Assembly: GCF_003337425.1 (NCBI RefSeq)
Contig: NZ_QPJU01000008.1
Location: forward strand, 83,590 to 147,589
Source: Extensimonas vulgaris
GTDB lineage: Bacteria > Pseudomonadota > Gammaproteobacteria > Burkholderiales > Burkholderiaceae_C
Reading direction: 5' to 3'
DNA: 64,000 bases
The notes under the pieces: generated by a model
The model's input: the letters and a program-made list of their open reading frames with translations, nothing else
Database searches by the model: none
Told to the model about the DNA's origin: nothing
Made by a program: the position numbers and the translations under genes
Shown here: piece by piece, positions 58,313-64,000 of the stretch
How the letters are laid out: the number at the start of each line of letters is the position of its first letter
How positions within the stretch are numbered: the first letter of the stretch is position 1

Positions 58313-58516
58313 TCAGGACATGCCCTCGTCGTCAAGCTCGGGCGGCAACGGCTGCTCGAGATCAGCTTCGACGCCTGCCGTCAGCAGCCGGATGCGCTCG
58401 ACAAGATCGGCCGGCACGTCACGCAGGATGTCGGGGCAATGGTCAATGTCATCAGCAAGGGCATCGAGCATCGCTGGCAATTCGTCCTCCGGTTGAGCGC
58501 AAGACCTTGGTTTCAT
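58313..58516 (-). CDS. Small acidic protein (67 aa) downstream of the GNAT toxin
   Basis: The frame starts MKPRSCAQPEDELPAMLDAL and overlaps the GNAT stop by 4 bp (ATGA). The sequence DALADDIDHCPDILRDVPAD, LVERIRLLTAGVEADLEQPL resembles the C-terminal part of PrlF-type antitoxins, though there is no AbrB DNA-binding domain. It may be a third component of the TA operon. The family resemblance is from memory. Confidence 0.55.
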   Translation of the reverse strand: MKPRSCAQPEDELPAMLDALADDIDHCPDILRDVPADLVERIRLLTAGVEADLEQPLPPELDDEGMS

Positions 58517-59007
58517 GGCTTGACCGTATGGAGCCGCAGCATCAGCTTCATCGGATGGAGCGGTGATGCCTGAAAACCGAAATGCTCATAGAACGCCTTG
58601 GCGCGGTCGTGCAGCGCGTGCACCAGCAGCGCCCGAACACCGGCATTCTGCGAGACGGCCACAGCCCGATGAACCGCGTCCTGCAGCAGCGCCGCGCCCA
58701 GCTTGATGCCTTGAGCACGATGGTCGATGGCCAGCCTGGCGAGCACCATCACCGGGACCGGGTCCGGCATGTTGCGGCGCACGGCGCTAATGGCGGCTTG
58801 GTGCGAAACCACCCCTGCGGCCATCGCGTAGTAGCCGTAGACGAGCCCGTCCTGGTCGGCGACGACGAAAGTACGGCTTGCGCCGCTCAGCTGGTTCGTC
58901 AGTGCCCGGCGCTTGAGCCATTCATCGAGACTGGCCTCCCCGCAGGCGAATTCGTCCAGGATGTGGGCGGTCGCAAGGGGTTGCGGCGCGCTCAGAACAA
59001 AGCTCAT
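58513..59007 (-). CDS. GNAT acetyltransferase toxin (TacT-like), second module
   Basis: This 164-aa protein starts MSFVLSAPQPLATAHILDEF with the family pattern CGEASLDEWLKRRALTNQLS, VLARLAIDHRAQGIKLGAAL (CoA loop) and RAKAFYEHFGFQASP. It acetylates charged tRNA in characterised relatives. It overlaps the DUF1778 antitoxin by 4 bp. Confidence 0.87.
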   Translation of the reverse strand: MSFVLSAPQPLATAHILDEFACGEASLDEWLKRRALTNQLSGASRTFVVADQDGLVYGYYAMAAGVVSHQAAISAVRRNMPDPVPVMVLARLAIDHRAQGIKLGAALLQDAVHRAVAVSQNAGVRALLVHALHDRAKAFYEHFGFQASPLHPMKLMLRLHTVKP

Positions 59008-59276
59008 ACCTCGTCTGTGTTCCAGGGCGCTTTGACGGCCATCAGGTGTTCAAGCCCGGGGTTGGGGCCAGGGGGCGCATCGAGCATCGCCGTGAACTGC
59101 TTGAACTTGTCGGCGTCCAGGCTGAAAAAGACCTGATCCAGCACCACGGCCTGAGCGCGTTCGCAGGCCGCTTCGAGCATGAAGTCCGAGCGGTTCTTGC
59201 CAAGCAGGCTGGCCGCGTGATCGATCAGATCACGCTGTTCGGGCAGCGCCCGCAGATTGATGGCGGCGTCACGCAT
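59004..59276 (-). CDS. DUF1778 antitoxin, second module
   Basis: This 90-aa protein begins MRDAAINLRALPEQRDLIDH (RHH), then GKNRSDFMLEAACERAQAVV and the C-terminal FFSLDADKFKQFTAMLDAPP typical of this antitoxin type. It is autoregulated in relatives; a palindrome overlaps the predicted -10 at 59311-59326. Confidence 0.87.
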   Translation of the reverse strand: MRDAAINLRALPEQRDLIDHAASLLGKNRSDFMLEAACERAQAVVLDQVFFSLDADKFKQFTAMLDAPPGPNPGLEHLMAVKAPWNTDEV

Positions 59277-59310
59277 AAGTCACTCCACTGATCGCATACA
59301 CAACAGATAT

Positions 59311-59343
59311 ACGCATTGTGATGCGTCGTGTAGCTGTTGTCAA
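59311..59343 (-). promoter_or_regulatory. Promoter and operator of the second GNAT/DUF1778 module
   Basis: On the minus strand, -35 TTGACA (59343-59338) and -10 CACAAT (59320-59315) are 17 bp apart. The palindrome ACGCAT-TGTG-ATGCGT (59311-59326) overlaps the -10, and an outer CAACAG/CTGTTG pair surrounds it. Confidence 0.72.
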
Positions 59344-59428
59344 CACGCGCGAGCAGGGTCTGCGCGTGACCGGTGAATCTGCGGAAGCGCCCGTTTCATA
59401 CAGGTGGGCACCCAGAAGCGGTGCGCCT

Positions 59429-59480
59429 TAATATCCGTCTTGGAAGGTGGGCGCGGGTTCAGTTTCCGAGTTGACCACCA
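59429..59480 (+). other. tmRNA/tRNA-3'-end-like sequence 2 (candidate attachment remnant)
   Basis: GGCGCGGGTTCAGTTTCCGAG and then TTGACCACCA match 57591-57634 imperfectly (shared TTA-TATC, CGCGGGTTC, GTT, CCG, GTT and CCACC) and share CGCGGGTTCA with ssrA. A strong terminator follows, as after a real tRNA or tmRNA. Together the two copies bracket the twin-HTH and GNAT/DUF1778 genes. The T arm is too degenerate for a working tRNA. Confidence 0.4.
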
Positions 59481-59488
59481 ACACCAAG

Positions 59489-59515
59489 GGCCCGGATAGT
59501 CTCCGGGCCTTTTTT
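59489..59515 (+). terminator. Rho-independent terminator
   Basis: GGCCCGGA-TAGTC-TCCGGGCC followed by TTTTTT. It has no plus-strand gene upstream other than the tRNA-like remnant, so it may be the leftover terminator of a disrupted RNA gene. The remaining 59516-59750 shows only a further GC-rich hairpin and no supported gene. Confidence 0.8.
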
Positions 59516-59752
59516 CTTGCCTGAAATCCCCCCGCCACGCGGGGTTCTGGCCACCTGTGCTGCGGGCGGCCATCGGCCGAAACACCTGGAATCGGCCGCT
59601 TTCTCGGCCAGAGCCGTCTCTGTTCTCCGTTTGGCCTGCGGGTAGGCGCAGTTTGTGGTCTAGCAAAATCAATAAGTTACGCGCGCAGGTTCGTTGTCAA
59701 CCAAGGCCACCGGTCAGGCATCGAACGCCACCAGAGCATCGTCAACGGCTGC

Positions 59753-59781
59753 TTGACCGTATCGCAATCGAGATACATAAT
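59753..59781 (+). promoter_or_regulatory. Promoter and operator of the RelB/YafQ module
   Basis: The -35 TTGACC (59753-59758) and -10 CATAAT (59776-59781) have a 17-bp spacer. The inverted repeat GTATC...GATAC (59759-59776) fills the spacer, as expected for autorepression by the antitoxin. Confidence 0.78.
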
Positions 59782-59803
59782 TGTGGAAACGGAGGATCTG
59801 ACC

Positions 59804-60082
59804 ATGGCCCATTCCACGATGCTTCACGTCCGAGTGGACGACGAAATCAAGACACAAGCCAGCGAGGCGCTCGCAGCCATGGGGCTGTCCGTGTCCGACG
59901 CTGTTCGCATCCTGCTCAAGCGCGTGGTCAATGACCAAGCGTTTCCGCTGGAGTTGAAGGTGCCCAACGCACAGACCCGTGCAGCGATGGAAGAAGCCCG
60001 CGCTATGGCCAAGGCGCGCACCACCCGTTTTGACTCTGCCGACGCCCTGATCGATGACCTCGAAAAAGCCCGCCAGCAGTAA
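59804..60082 (+). CDS. RelB/DinJ-family antitoxin
   Basis: This 92-aa protein starts MAHSTMLHVRVDDEIKTQAS, then EALAAMGLSVSDAVRILLKR: the RHH domain of DinJ/RelB antitoxins. A helical toxin-binding tail follows. GGAGG lies 10 bp upstream of ATG 59804. It overlaps the toxin gene by 29 bp. Confidence 0.88.
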   Translation: MAHSTMLHVRVDDEIKTQASEALAAMGLSVSDAVRILLKRVVNDQAFPLELKVPNAQTRAAMEEARAMAKARTTRFDSADALIDDLEKARQQ

Positions 60083-60374
60083 GCGGGCAGCGCCGCCCAG
60101 GGCGTGCGATTACACCAAGACCTTCCTCAAAGACTGGGAGCGCCTCTCGCGCTCAGGCCGATACGACCTGAAGCGCCTGAAGGAGGCAATGCTGCTGCTC
60201 ATTGGCAACGATGCGCCGCTGGGCCCCGAATGGCTGGACCATCCGCTCAAGGGCGATTGGGCCGATCACCGCGAATGCCACATCGGCGGTGACTTCCTGT
60301 TCATCTACCGTCTGGATGGCAACGCCATCATCTTTGTGCGGGCAGGCTCGCATTCTGAATTGTTCGAGGAGTGA
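60054..60374 (+). CDS. yafQ: YafQ-family mRNA interferase toxin
   Basis: This 106-aa protein has the YafQ pattern: YTKTFLKDWERLSRSGRYDL, WLDHPLKGDWADHRECHIGG, DFLFIYRLDGNAIIFVRAGS, HSELF. The catalytic histidines are present (H63, H72, H76, H100). YafQ cleaves ribosome-bound mRNA at in-frame lysine codons. The N-terminal 17 residues are Lys/Ser/Pro-rich and overlap the antitoxin gene; a later start is possible. Confidence 0.87.
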   Translation: MTSKKPASSKRAAPPRACDYTKTFLKDWERLSRSGRYDLKRLKEAMLLLIGNDAPLGPEWLDHPLKGDWADHRECHIGGDFLFIYRLDGNAIIFVRAGSHSELFEE

Positions 60375-60377
60375 TTC

Positions 60378-60605
60378 GTGGCGATTGAATCACTGCCCAC
60401 TTTCACCAACCCCGCACGTCAGCGCTGGGAGTCCATCCCCGCCGACATCCGCCAGCGCCTGCTGTCCAACGTCTGGTGCGGCCAGTGTCGTCACGAAACG
60501 ACCATCACCAACTTCACCGGCACCCTCAAGGGAGGCGACTTGCTGCTGGTGGGCCAGTGCGCCGAATGCCACAGTGATGTGGCCCGGGTCATCGAGGGCT
60601 CGTAG
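60378..60605 (+). CDS. Small zinc-ribbon protein (75 aa)
   Basis: The GTG start lies 3 bp after the YafQ stop. The product has CGQCRHETT and GQCAECHSD, two CxxC pairs forming a zinc ribbon, after a short helix (ADIRQRLLSNVW). It is co-transcribed with the TA genes and ends 5 bp before the convergent recombinase operon. Function unknown. Confidence 0.65.
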   Translation: MAIESLPTFTNPARQRWESIPADIRQRLLSNVWCGQCRHETTITNFTGTLKGGDLLLVGQCAECHSDVARVIEGS

Positions 60606-60610
60606 CCCAA

Positions 60611-61063
60611 TCACGCATCAAACCCTGCCACCACATCCCGCTGCGCCACCCAGTCAGTCGGCAGCGGGTTCCGCTGGAACCACAGCAGGCTCATGCACTT
60701 GGGCTGCTGCCCGGCCAGAACGCTCTGGATGATGGCGGGCTCGAGCAGCGTCAGGCGCAGCAGTTCATTGACCGTCGAGTGGTGCAGGCCTTCGCGCTGT
60801 GCGATCTCACTGCCACTGCCCACCACCCCATCGTCGAGCAGTTGCTGCCAGTAGAAGGCCCGTGTCAGTGCCACCAGCAGAGGCTGGTCGATCTGGCTGG
60901 CGACCTTGCCCGGCGACTCGACCGCCCCATCAGGCCGCACCACCACCTTGCTGCCGCCACGCTTGCGGATCTTCAGCGGGATGAAGGTCGACAGCTTGAT
61001 TTGGCTGCCATCCCGGCGTTCGCGGGCGACCGGCCCGCCCAAGGGCTGGATCTTTGGTTTCAT
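60611..61063 (-). CDS. Recombinase-associated HTH protein, paralogue 3
   Basis: This 150-aa protein starts MKPKIQPLGGPVARERRDGS; ATG 61063 overlaps the recombinase stop (ATGA). RAFYWQQLLDDGVVGSGSEI, LHHSTVNELLRLTLLEPAII and LLWFQRNPLPTDW match the 3061-3432 protein block for block. It is probably the recombinase's DNA-binding partner. This cassette lacks the extra third paralogue found in the first cassette. Confidence 0.65.
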   Translation of the reverse strand: MKPKIQPLGGPVARERRDGSQIKLSTFIPLKIRKRGGSKVVVRPDGAVESPGKVASQIDQPLLVALTRAFYWQQLLDDGVVGSGSEIAQREGLHHSTVNELLRLTLLEPAIIQSVLAGQQPKCMSLLWFQRNPLPTDWVAQRDVVAGFDA

Positions 61064-62409
61064 GCCGCCACCTCCTGCTGCTCCCATTCCTGCAATTCCG
61101 CGCCAATGGTGCCGGGCAGCAGTTCCCCGGCCAGTTCCGGCCATCCCTGATCGCGCCAGATGATTTCCAGCCCGCCGTCGGCGATCACTACGCGTTCGAT
61201 CAGCAACTGCGCCAGTCGGCACTGCTCTGCCGGAAACAACTCCCGCCACAGGCTGGCGAGATTGCGCATCGGCAGTACAACTTGCGGCTCGGTGAGATCG
61301 GGCCGGATGTGCGGCATTCGATCCCACACCGCCTGCACCAGATGCGGGGCCGATAGCGCCGCCACGATCTGCTGCGTGACCAGTTCTTCAATCGGCGCGG
61401 CTGGCAACGGGCCATGCTGACTAGCCCACGCACCGAAGCGCCGGCGTGTGATCGGGCTGTAGTAACGGTAGGTCTTGCCTTTCTTGACCGTGTAGCTGGG
61501 CACCAGCCGTTCGCCGTCGGACGTGAACAGAAGGCCGCGCAGTAACACCGGCTCACTCTGGCGGTCATTGGTCTCGCGTCGCCGCTCGATCCCATCGGTG
61601 GCGATCAGCGCGTGCACCGTATCCCACTGTGCCTGGGTGATGATGGCTTGATGCTGGCCCGGGAAACTCTGCCCCTTGTGGACGATCTCGCCCAGGTACA
61701 TCCGGTTGTGCAGCATCTTGTAGATGGTCTGCTTGGTGAAGGGCTTGCCGCCCTTGGTGACCACGCCTTCCGCACCGTAGGCCTTGGCCATCAGCGTGGC
61801 CGAGCGCATCGTCACGAAGTCATCGAAGATGCGGCGTACCAACCGGGCCTCGACCTCGTTGATGACCAGCAGACGATTGTCCACTTCGTAGCCAAGCGGC
61901 AGCGGCCCGCCCATCCACATCCCCTTGGCTTTGCTGGCGGCGATCTTGTCGCGGATGCGTTCCCCAGTCACCTCGCGTTCGAACTGCGCGAAGGACAGCA
62001 GGACGTTGAGCATCAGCCGACCCATCGACGTGGCCGAGTTGATCTGCTGCGTGACGGCACTGAAGCTGACGCGGTGACGATCGAACACATCAACCATTCG
62101 CGCAAAATCCGCCAGCGAGCGTGACAGCCGGTCGATCTTGTAGACCACCACGATGTCGACCTTGCCCATCTGGATGTCCGCCATCAGGCGTTTCAAGGCA
62201 GGCCGTTCCATATTGCCGCCAGAGAAACCACCATCGTCGTAATCATCGGCCACGGCGATCCAGCCCTCGTGGCTCTGGCTCTTGATGAAGGCTTGGCCAG
62301 CTTCCTTCTGGGCATCGATGGAATTGAAGGACTGGTCCAGACGTTCGTCGCTGGAGACGCGGCAGTACACCGCGCAGCGCTTGGGCGGAACGAGCAACGG
62401 CGCGTTCAT
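61060..62409 (-). CDS. Large serine recombinase, second copy
   Basis: This 449-aa protein has YCRVSSDERLDQ with nucleophile Ser19, DDYDDGGFSGGNMERPALKR, DIVVVYKIDRLSRSLADF, QFEREVTGERIRDKIAASK and GMWMGGPLPLGYEV. The catalytic domain is nearly identical to the 3432-4811 enzyme, while the C-terminal DNA-binding half diverges, implying different attachment sites. It overlaps both neighbours by ATGA. Confidence 0.92.
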   Translation of the reverse strand: MNAPLLVPPKRCAVYCRVSSDERLDQSFNSIDAQKEAGQAFIKSQSHEGWIAVADDYDDGGFSGGNMERPALKRLMADIQMGKVDIVVVYKIDRLSRSLADFARMVDVFDRHRVSFSAVTQQINSATSMGRLMLNVLLSFAQFEREVTGERIRDKIAASKAKGMWMGGPLPLGYEVDNRLLVINEVEARLVRRIFDDFVTMRSATLMAKAYGAEGVVTKGGKPFTKQTIYKMLHNRMYLGEIVHKGQSFPGQHQAIITQAQWDTVHALIATDGIERRRETNDRQSEPVLLRGLLFTSDGERLVPSYTVKKGKTYRYYSPITRRRFGAWASQHGPLPAAPIEELVTQQIVAALSAPHLVQAVWDRMPHIRPDLTEPQVVLPMRNLASLWRELFPAEQCRLAQLLIERVVIADGGLEIIWRDQGWPELAGELLPGTIGAELQEWEQQEVAA

Positions 62410-62867
62410 TGTTGAGCCCTCTTGCCATTACGCAGACCAAAGAACTTCGGCCCATTCCATTGGGTGCCCGTGATGTGGCGCGCTGCCGCTGACAGGCTTT
62501 TGAACACCTGCCCATTGAGCTCGTACAGGCCATCGGGCGTGACCGTCACGCGGTACTCACGCTCATCCCATTCGCGGATCAACGTGGTACCGGGCATCAG
62601 CAGGGTTTGCGTGCTGCGCCCGCTGGCCGACTTGATCTTGGAATGCTGGGCACCGGCCTCGACCAGCATCTTGCGGATGTTGTTGGGCAACGCCCCGTAG
62701 GCCAGTTCCTGGATGCGGTAGGCCAGACGCGATTCCACGTAATGGCGGTTGCGGTGGCTGGGCCGCCGGGGGAAGTGCCGATCCCACAGCGCCCAGAGAT
62801 CCGCCATCGGCAGGGAGGGCAGCGCAGCCAGTTGCGCCGAGATGCTGTCGTTGTGGGTATCCGTCAT
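62406..62867 (-). CDS. DUF2924-family recombinase-associated protein, second copy
   Basis: This 153-aa protein starts MTDTHNDSISAQLAALPSLP and contains LWALWDRHFPRRPSHRNRHY, ESRLAYRIQELAYGALPNNI and AARHITGTQWNGPKFFGLRN, the DUF2924 pattern shared with 4808-5257. AGGAGCC precedes the ATG and element E lies 30 bp upstream. It is the first gene of the second recombinase operon. Confidence 0.83.
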   Translation of the reverse strand: MTDTHNDSISAQLAALPSLPMADLWALWDRHFPRRPSHRNRHYVESRLAYRIQELAYGALPNNIRKMLVEAGAQHSKIKSASGRSTQTLLMPGTTLIREWDEREYRVTVTPDGLYELNGQVFKSLSAAARHITGTQWNGPKFFGLRNGKRAQQ

Positions 62868-62897
62868 TTCAAAGGCTCCTGTTGTTGAGACAGGTCC

Positions 62898-62927
62898 ATG
62901 AAGGCGCTGTGGCGGGCAGAAGCCAAG
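62898..62927 (-). promoter_or_regulatory. Repeat element E
   Basis: ATGAAGGCGCTG-TGGCGGGCA-GAAGCCAAG on the plus strand; 30 bp upstream of the minus-strand DUF2924 ATG. A stop codon precedes it in the corresponding minus-strand frame, so here it cannot be the tail of an upstream protein. The rest of 62868-63004 shows no gene. Confidence 0.6.
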
Positions 62928-63004
62928 TCAAACCGCGCTCTCTCAATCAGGTGGTAACCGGTACCTCGGGTGGTAACCCGGTTTCGGGTTCTGTCGGTAG
63001 CGGA

Positions 63005-63445
63005 TCAGCGGACTCGCGCCCCCCGCATGGCTTTGTGGCGAGGAAGGACCCGTCGAATCATCTGGCGCTGCAGCTTGTTGAACTGCTTCATCTGCTGCTT
63101 GGCCGACTTGCGCACGATCCGCGCCAGGCGGATGCCAGCGACGATCAGTCGCCACTGCCAGGGGATGGTTCCGACGATGCGTCGCGGTCGGCGCATCATC
63201 ATCGGCGCGGTAGGTCGGGCAGCTGGACCGCCATCCCATTCATCGACCTTGACAGTCACCATCGTCACGGCGGTCTCGATGGCGGGCGACGACTGTCGCA
63301 CTGGAATGGGTGGCTGCAACTCAGCGAGCAACTGCTCCCGCTGTACCGGTGGCAGCTGTCGCAGGACGGTTTCCGCCTGTTTCATCTGCAGCTTGGCCTG
63401 CGCAAACGGGTCGGTTGCGTCGAATCGGGAGGAAGGAATTCCCAT
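63005..63445 (-). CDS. Unrecognised basic protein (146 aa)
   Basis: It starts MGIPSSRFDATDPFAQAKLQ; the N-terminal half is helical (MKQAETVLRQLPPVQREQLL) and the C-terminal half is Arg/Lys-rich (RRPRRIVGTIPWQWRLIVAG, KSAKQQMKQFNKLQRQMIRR). It is probably a nucleic-acid-binding or structural accessory protein of the mobile element. It follows the next minus-strand gene by 12 bp. Confidence 0.6.
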   Translation of the reverse strand: MGIPSSRFDATDPFAQAKLQMKQAETVLRQLPPVQREQLLAELQPPIPVRQSSPAIETAVTMVTVKVDEWDGGPAARPTAPMMMRRPRRIVGTIPWQWRLIVAGIRLARIVRKSAKQQMKQFNKLQRQMIRRVLPRHKAMRGARVR

Positions 63446-63457
63446 CGTTATCCCCCC

Positions 63458-63880
63458 TCACGCCACATCCACGCGGACCACGGCCGCCATCTCGCTGTAG
63501 GAATCGAGATGCTTCTTCGGCGGATTGGGATCGGGCGCGTAGATGCGGCGCTCATCGTTCTTGCCCTTGGGGTGATATACCTTGAGCCCCCAGCCGTCGA
63601 AGCCTGCATTGCGCAGGGCGTTGTCCAGTGCCGCGACCAATTCGTTGTCAGTGCGAGTGAACTGGTCGTTCAGATCACGCAGTTCCTCATACGGGATACC
63701 CGCGATCAAGGTTGGCAGCAGTTCGCCGTCACGCGTTTGTCCGATTAGCTCGTGGTCGTAACGAGTGCAGCTGTCGCCCGTCACTCGGGTGTGGGTCAGG
63801 CGCACGCGCTGCAGCAGCACCGCCTCCACGCTCTGCATCTCGCACCATGCCTGCACGAAGGTTTTGGCGGCCTCGAGCAT
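63458..63880 (-). CDS. Hypothetical protein, 5' end probably cut by an IS element
   Basis: The visible 140-aa frame begins MLEAAKTFVQAWCEMQSVEA. The frame stays open upstream (SAQR) up to the IS630 edge at about 63892 with no ribosome site before ATG 63880. This suggests that the IS insertion removed the original start. The remainder has DNQFTRTDNELVAALDNALR-type helical text and KVYHPKGKNDERRIYAPDPN. No family recognised. Confidence 0.55.
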   Translation of the reverse strand: MLEAAKTFVQAWCEMQSVEAVLLQRVRLTHTRVTGDSCTRYDHELIGQTRDGELLPTLIAGIPYEELRDLNDQFTRTDNELVAALDNALRNAGFDGWGLKVYHPKGKNDERRIYAPDPNPPKKHLDSYSEMAAVVRVDVA

Positions 63881-63891
63881 CCGCTGCGCGC

Positions 63892-64000
63892 TAGTGTAGT
63901 GTTTGATTCTTGATGAAGCTTAAAATCTGGCTGGGATTTCATCGATTCACGATGATCCCCAAAAGGAGCCAGGCCATGCGGGTAGCCCCCAAAGTTGAAT
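63892..64000 (+). mobile_element. IS630-family insertion sequence, left end (partial)
   Basis: The sequence turns AT-rich from a TA at 63892-63893 and includes GGAGCC before a transposase start. IS630 elements insert at TA. The element continues beyond the window, so its inverted repeats cannot be paired here. Confidence 0.6.
63976..64000 (+). CDS. IS630-family transposase, N terminus (partial)
   Basis: ATG 63976 begins MRVAPKVE, the usual opening of IS630-type transposases. AGGAG lies 8 bp upstream. Only 8 codons fall inside the window, so the DDE catalytic residues are not visible. Confidence 0.65.

Noticed and set aside
57591..59480. Functional tRNA genes at 57.6 and 59.4 kb
   Set aside because: Only a T-arm-like and acceptor-like segment is visible; no D arm or anticodon arm fits and the T stems are mismatched.
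59340..59672. 110-aa minus-strand frame
   Set aside because: It crosses the TA promoter region, the tRNA-like remnant and a strong terminator and has low-complexity text with no motif.

Overview
The window comes from a GC-rich proteobacterium, most likely a betaproteobacterium. The left edge carries the 3' end of a phosphoglycolate phosphatase-like gene and a complete tmRNA gene (ssrA, 171-557) whose tag peptide reads ANDERFALAA, a tag type found in Betaproteobacteria. Almost everything to the right looks acquired: a metal-resistance pair, a serine-recombinase cassette, a near-complete lambda-like siphoprophage, a defence block, toxin-antitoxin (TA) modules, a second serine-recombinase cassette and the start of an IS630-type insertion sequence.

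Layout. (1) 1-600: host gph end, ssrA and its terminator. (2) 824-2500: divergent CadR/PbrR-type MerR regulator and a CDF-type cation transporter with two N-terminal HMA-like repeats, sharing a MerR-type promoter with a 19-bp spacer. (3) 2591-5448, minus strand: serine recombinase operon (two related HTH proteins, recombinase, DUF2924 protein, a 63-aa protein). (4) 5552-9195: XRE repressor plus ImmA/IrrE peptidase behind a promoter flanked by inverted operator repeats, then two unrecognised genes. (5) 9281-17381: phage early/replication operon (AlpA-like HTH, RecA-like ATPase, candidate ssDNA-binding protein, P63C protein, PD-(D/E)XK nuclease, primase-helicase, RuvC-like resolvase, DUF6362 protein), mostly joined by 4-bp overlaps. 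(6) 17382-17696: non-coding, with a candidate cos site and iterated GTTCGCAC repeats. (7) 17697-22041: two tandem ParB-methyltransferase fusions, a DUF4236/peptidoglycan-binding protein and two minus-strand genes. (8) 22149-44976: lambda-type packaging, head, tail and lysis genes in canonical order, interrupted by two antisense TA modules. (9) 45077-57545: a defence-like block. One minus-strand, translationally overlapping operon encodes HTH, UvrD helicase with Fe-S PD-(D/E)XK nuclease, type III-like Mod (frameshifted at a six-A run), Res and a 276-aa protein. It is divergent from a 1084-aa sacsin-like ATPase/DUF3883 protein and has a DUF488 protein at its far end. (10) 57591-60605: tRNA/tmRNA-3'-end-like imperfect repeats, a twin-HTH protein, a GNAT/DUF1778 TA module and a RelB/YafQ TA module. 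(11) 60611-62867: a second serine-recombinase operon paralogous to the first. (12) 63005-64000: two minus-strand hypotheticals and the start of an IS630-family transposase at the window edge.

The most novel observations are a 30-bp element repeated five times, each copy 25-36 bp upstream of a minus-strand start codon in both phage and accessory modules; the UvrD-Mod-Res plus sacsin/DUF3883 locus as a candidate composite defence system; and the bracketing of the prophage and defence block by two paralogous recombinase cassettes. No tyrosine integrase and no CRISPR array were seen.
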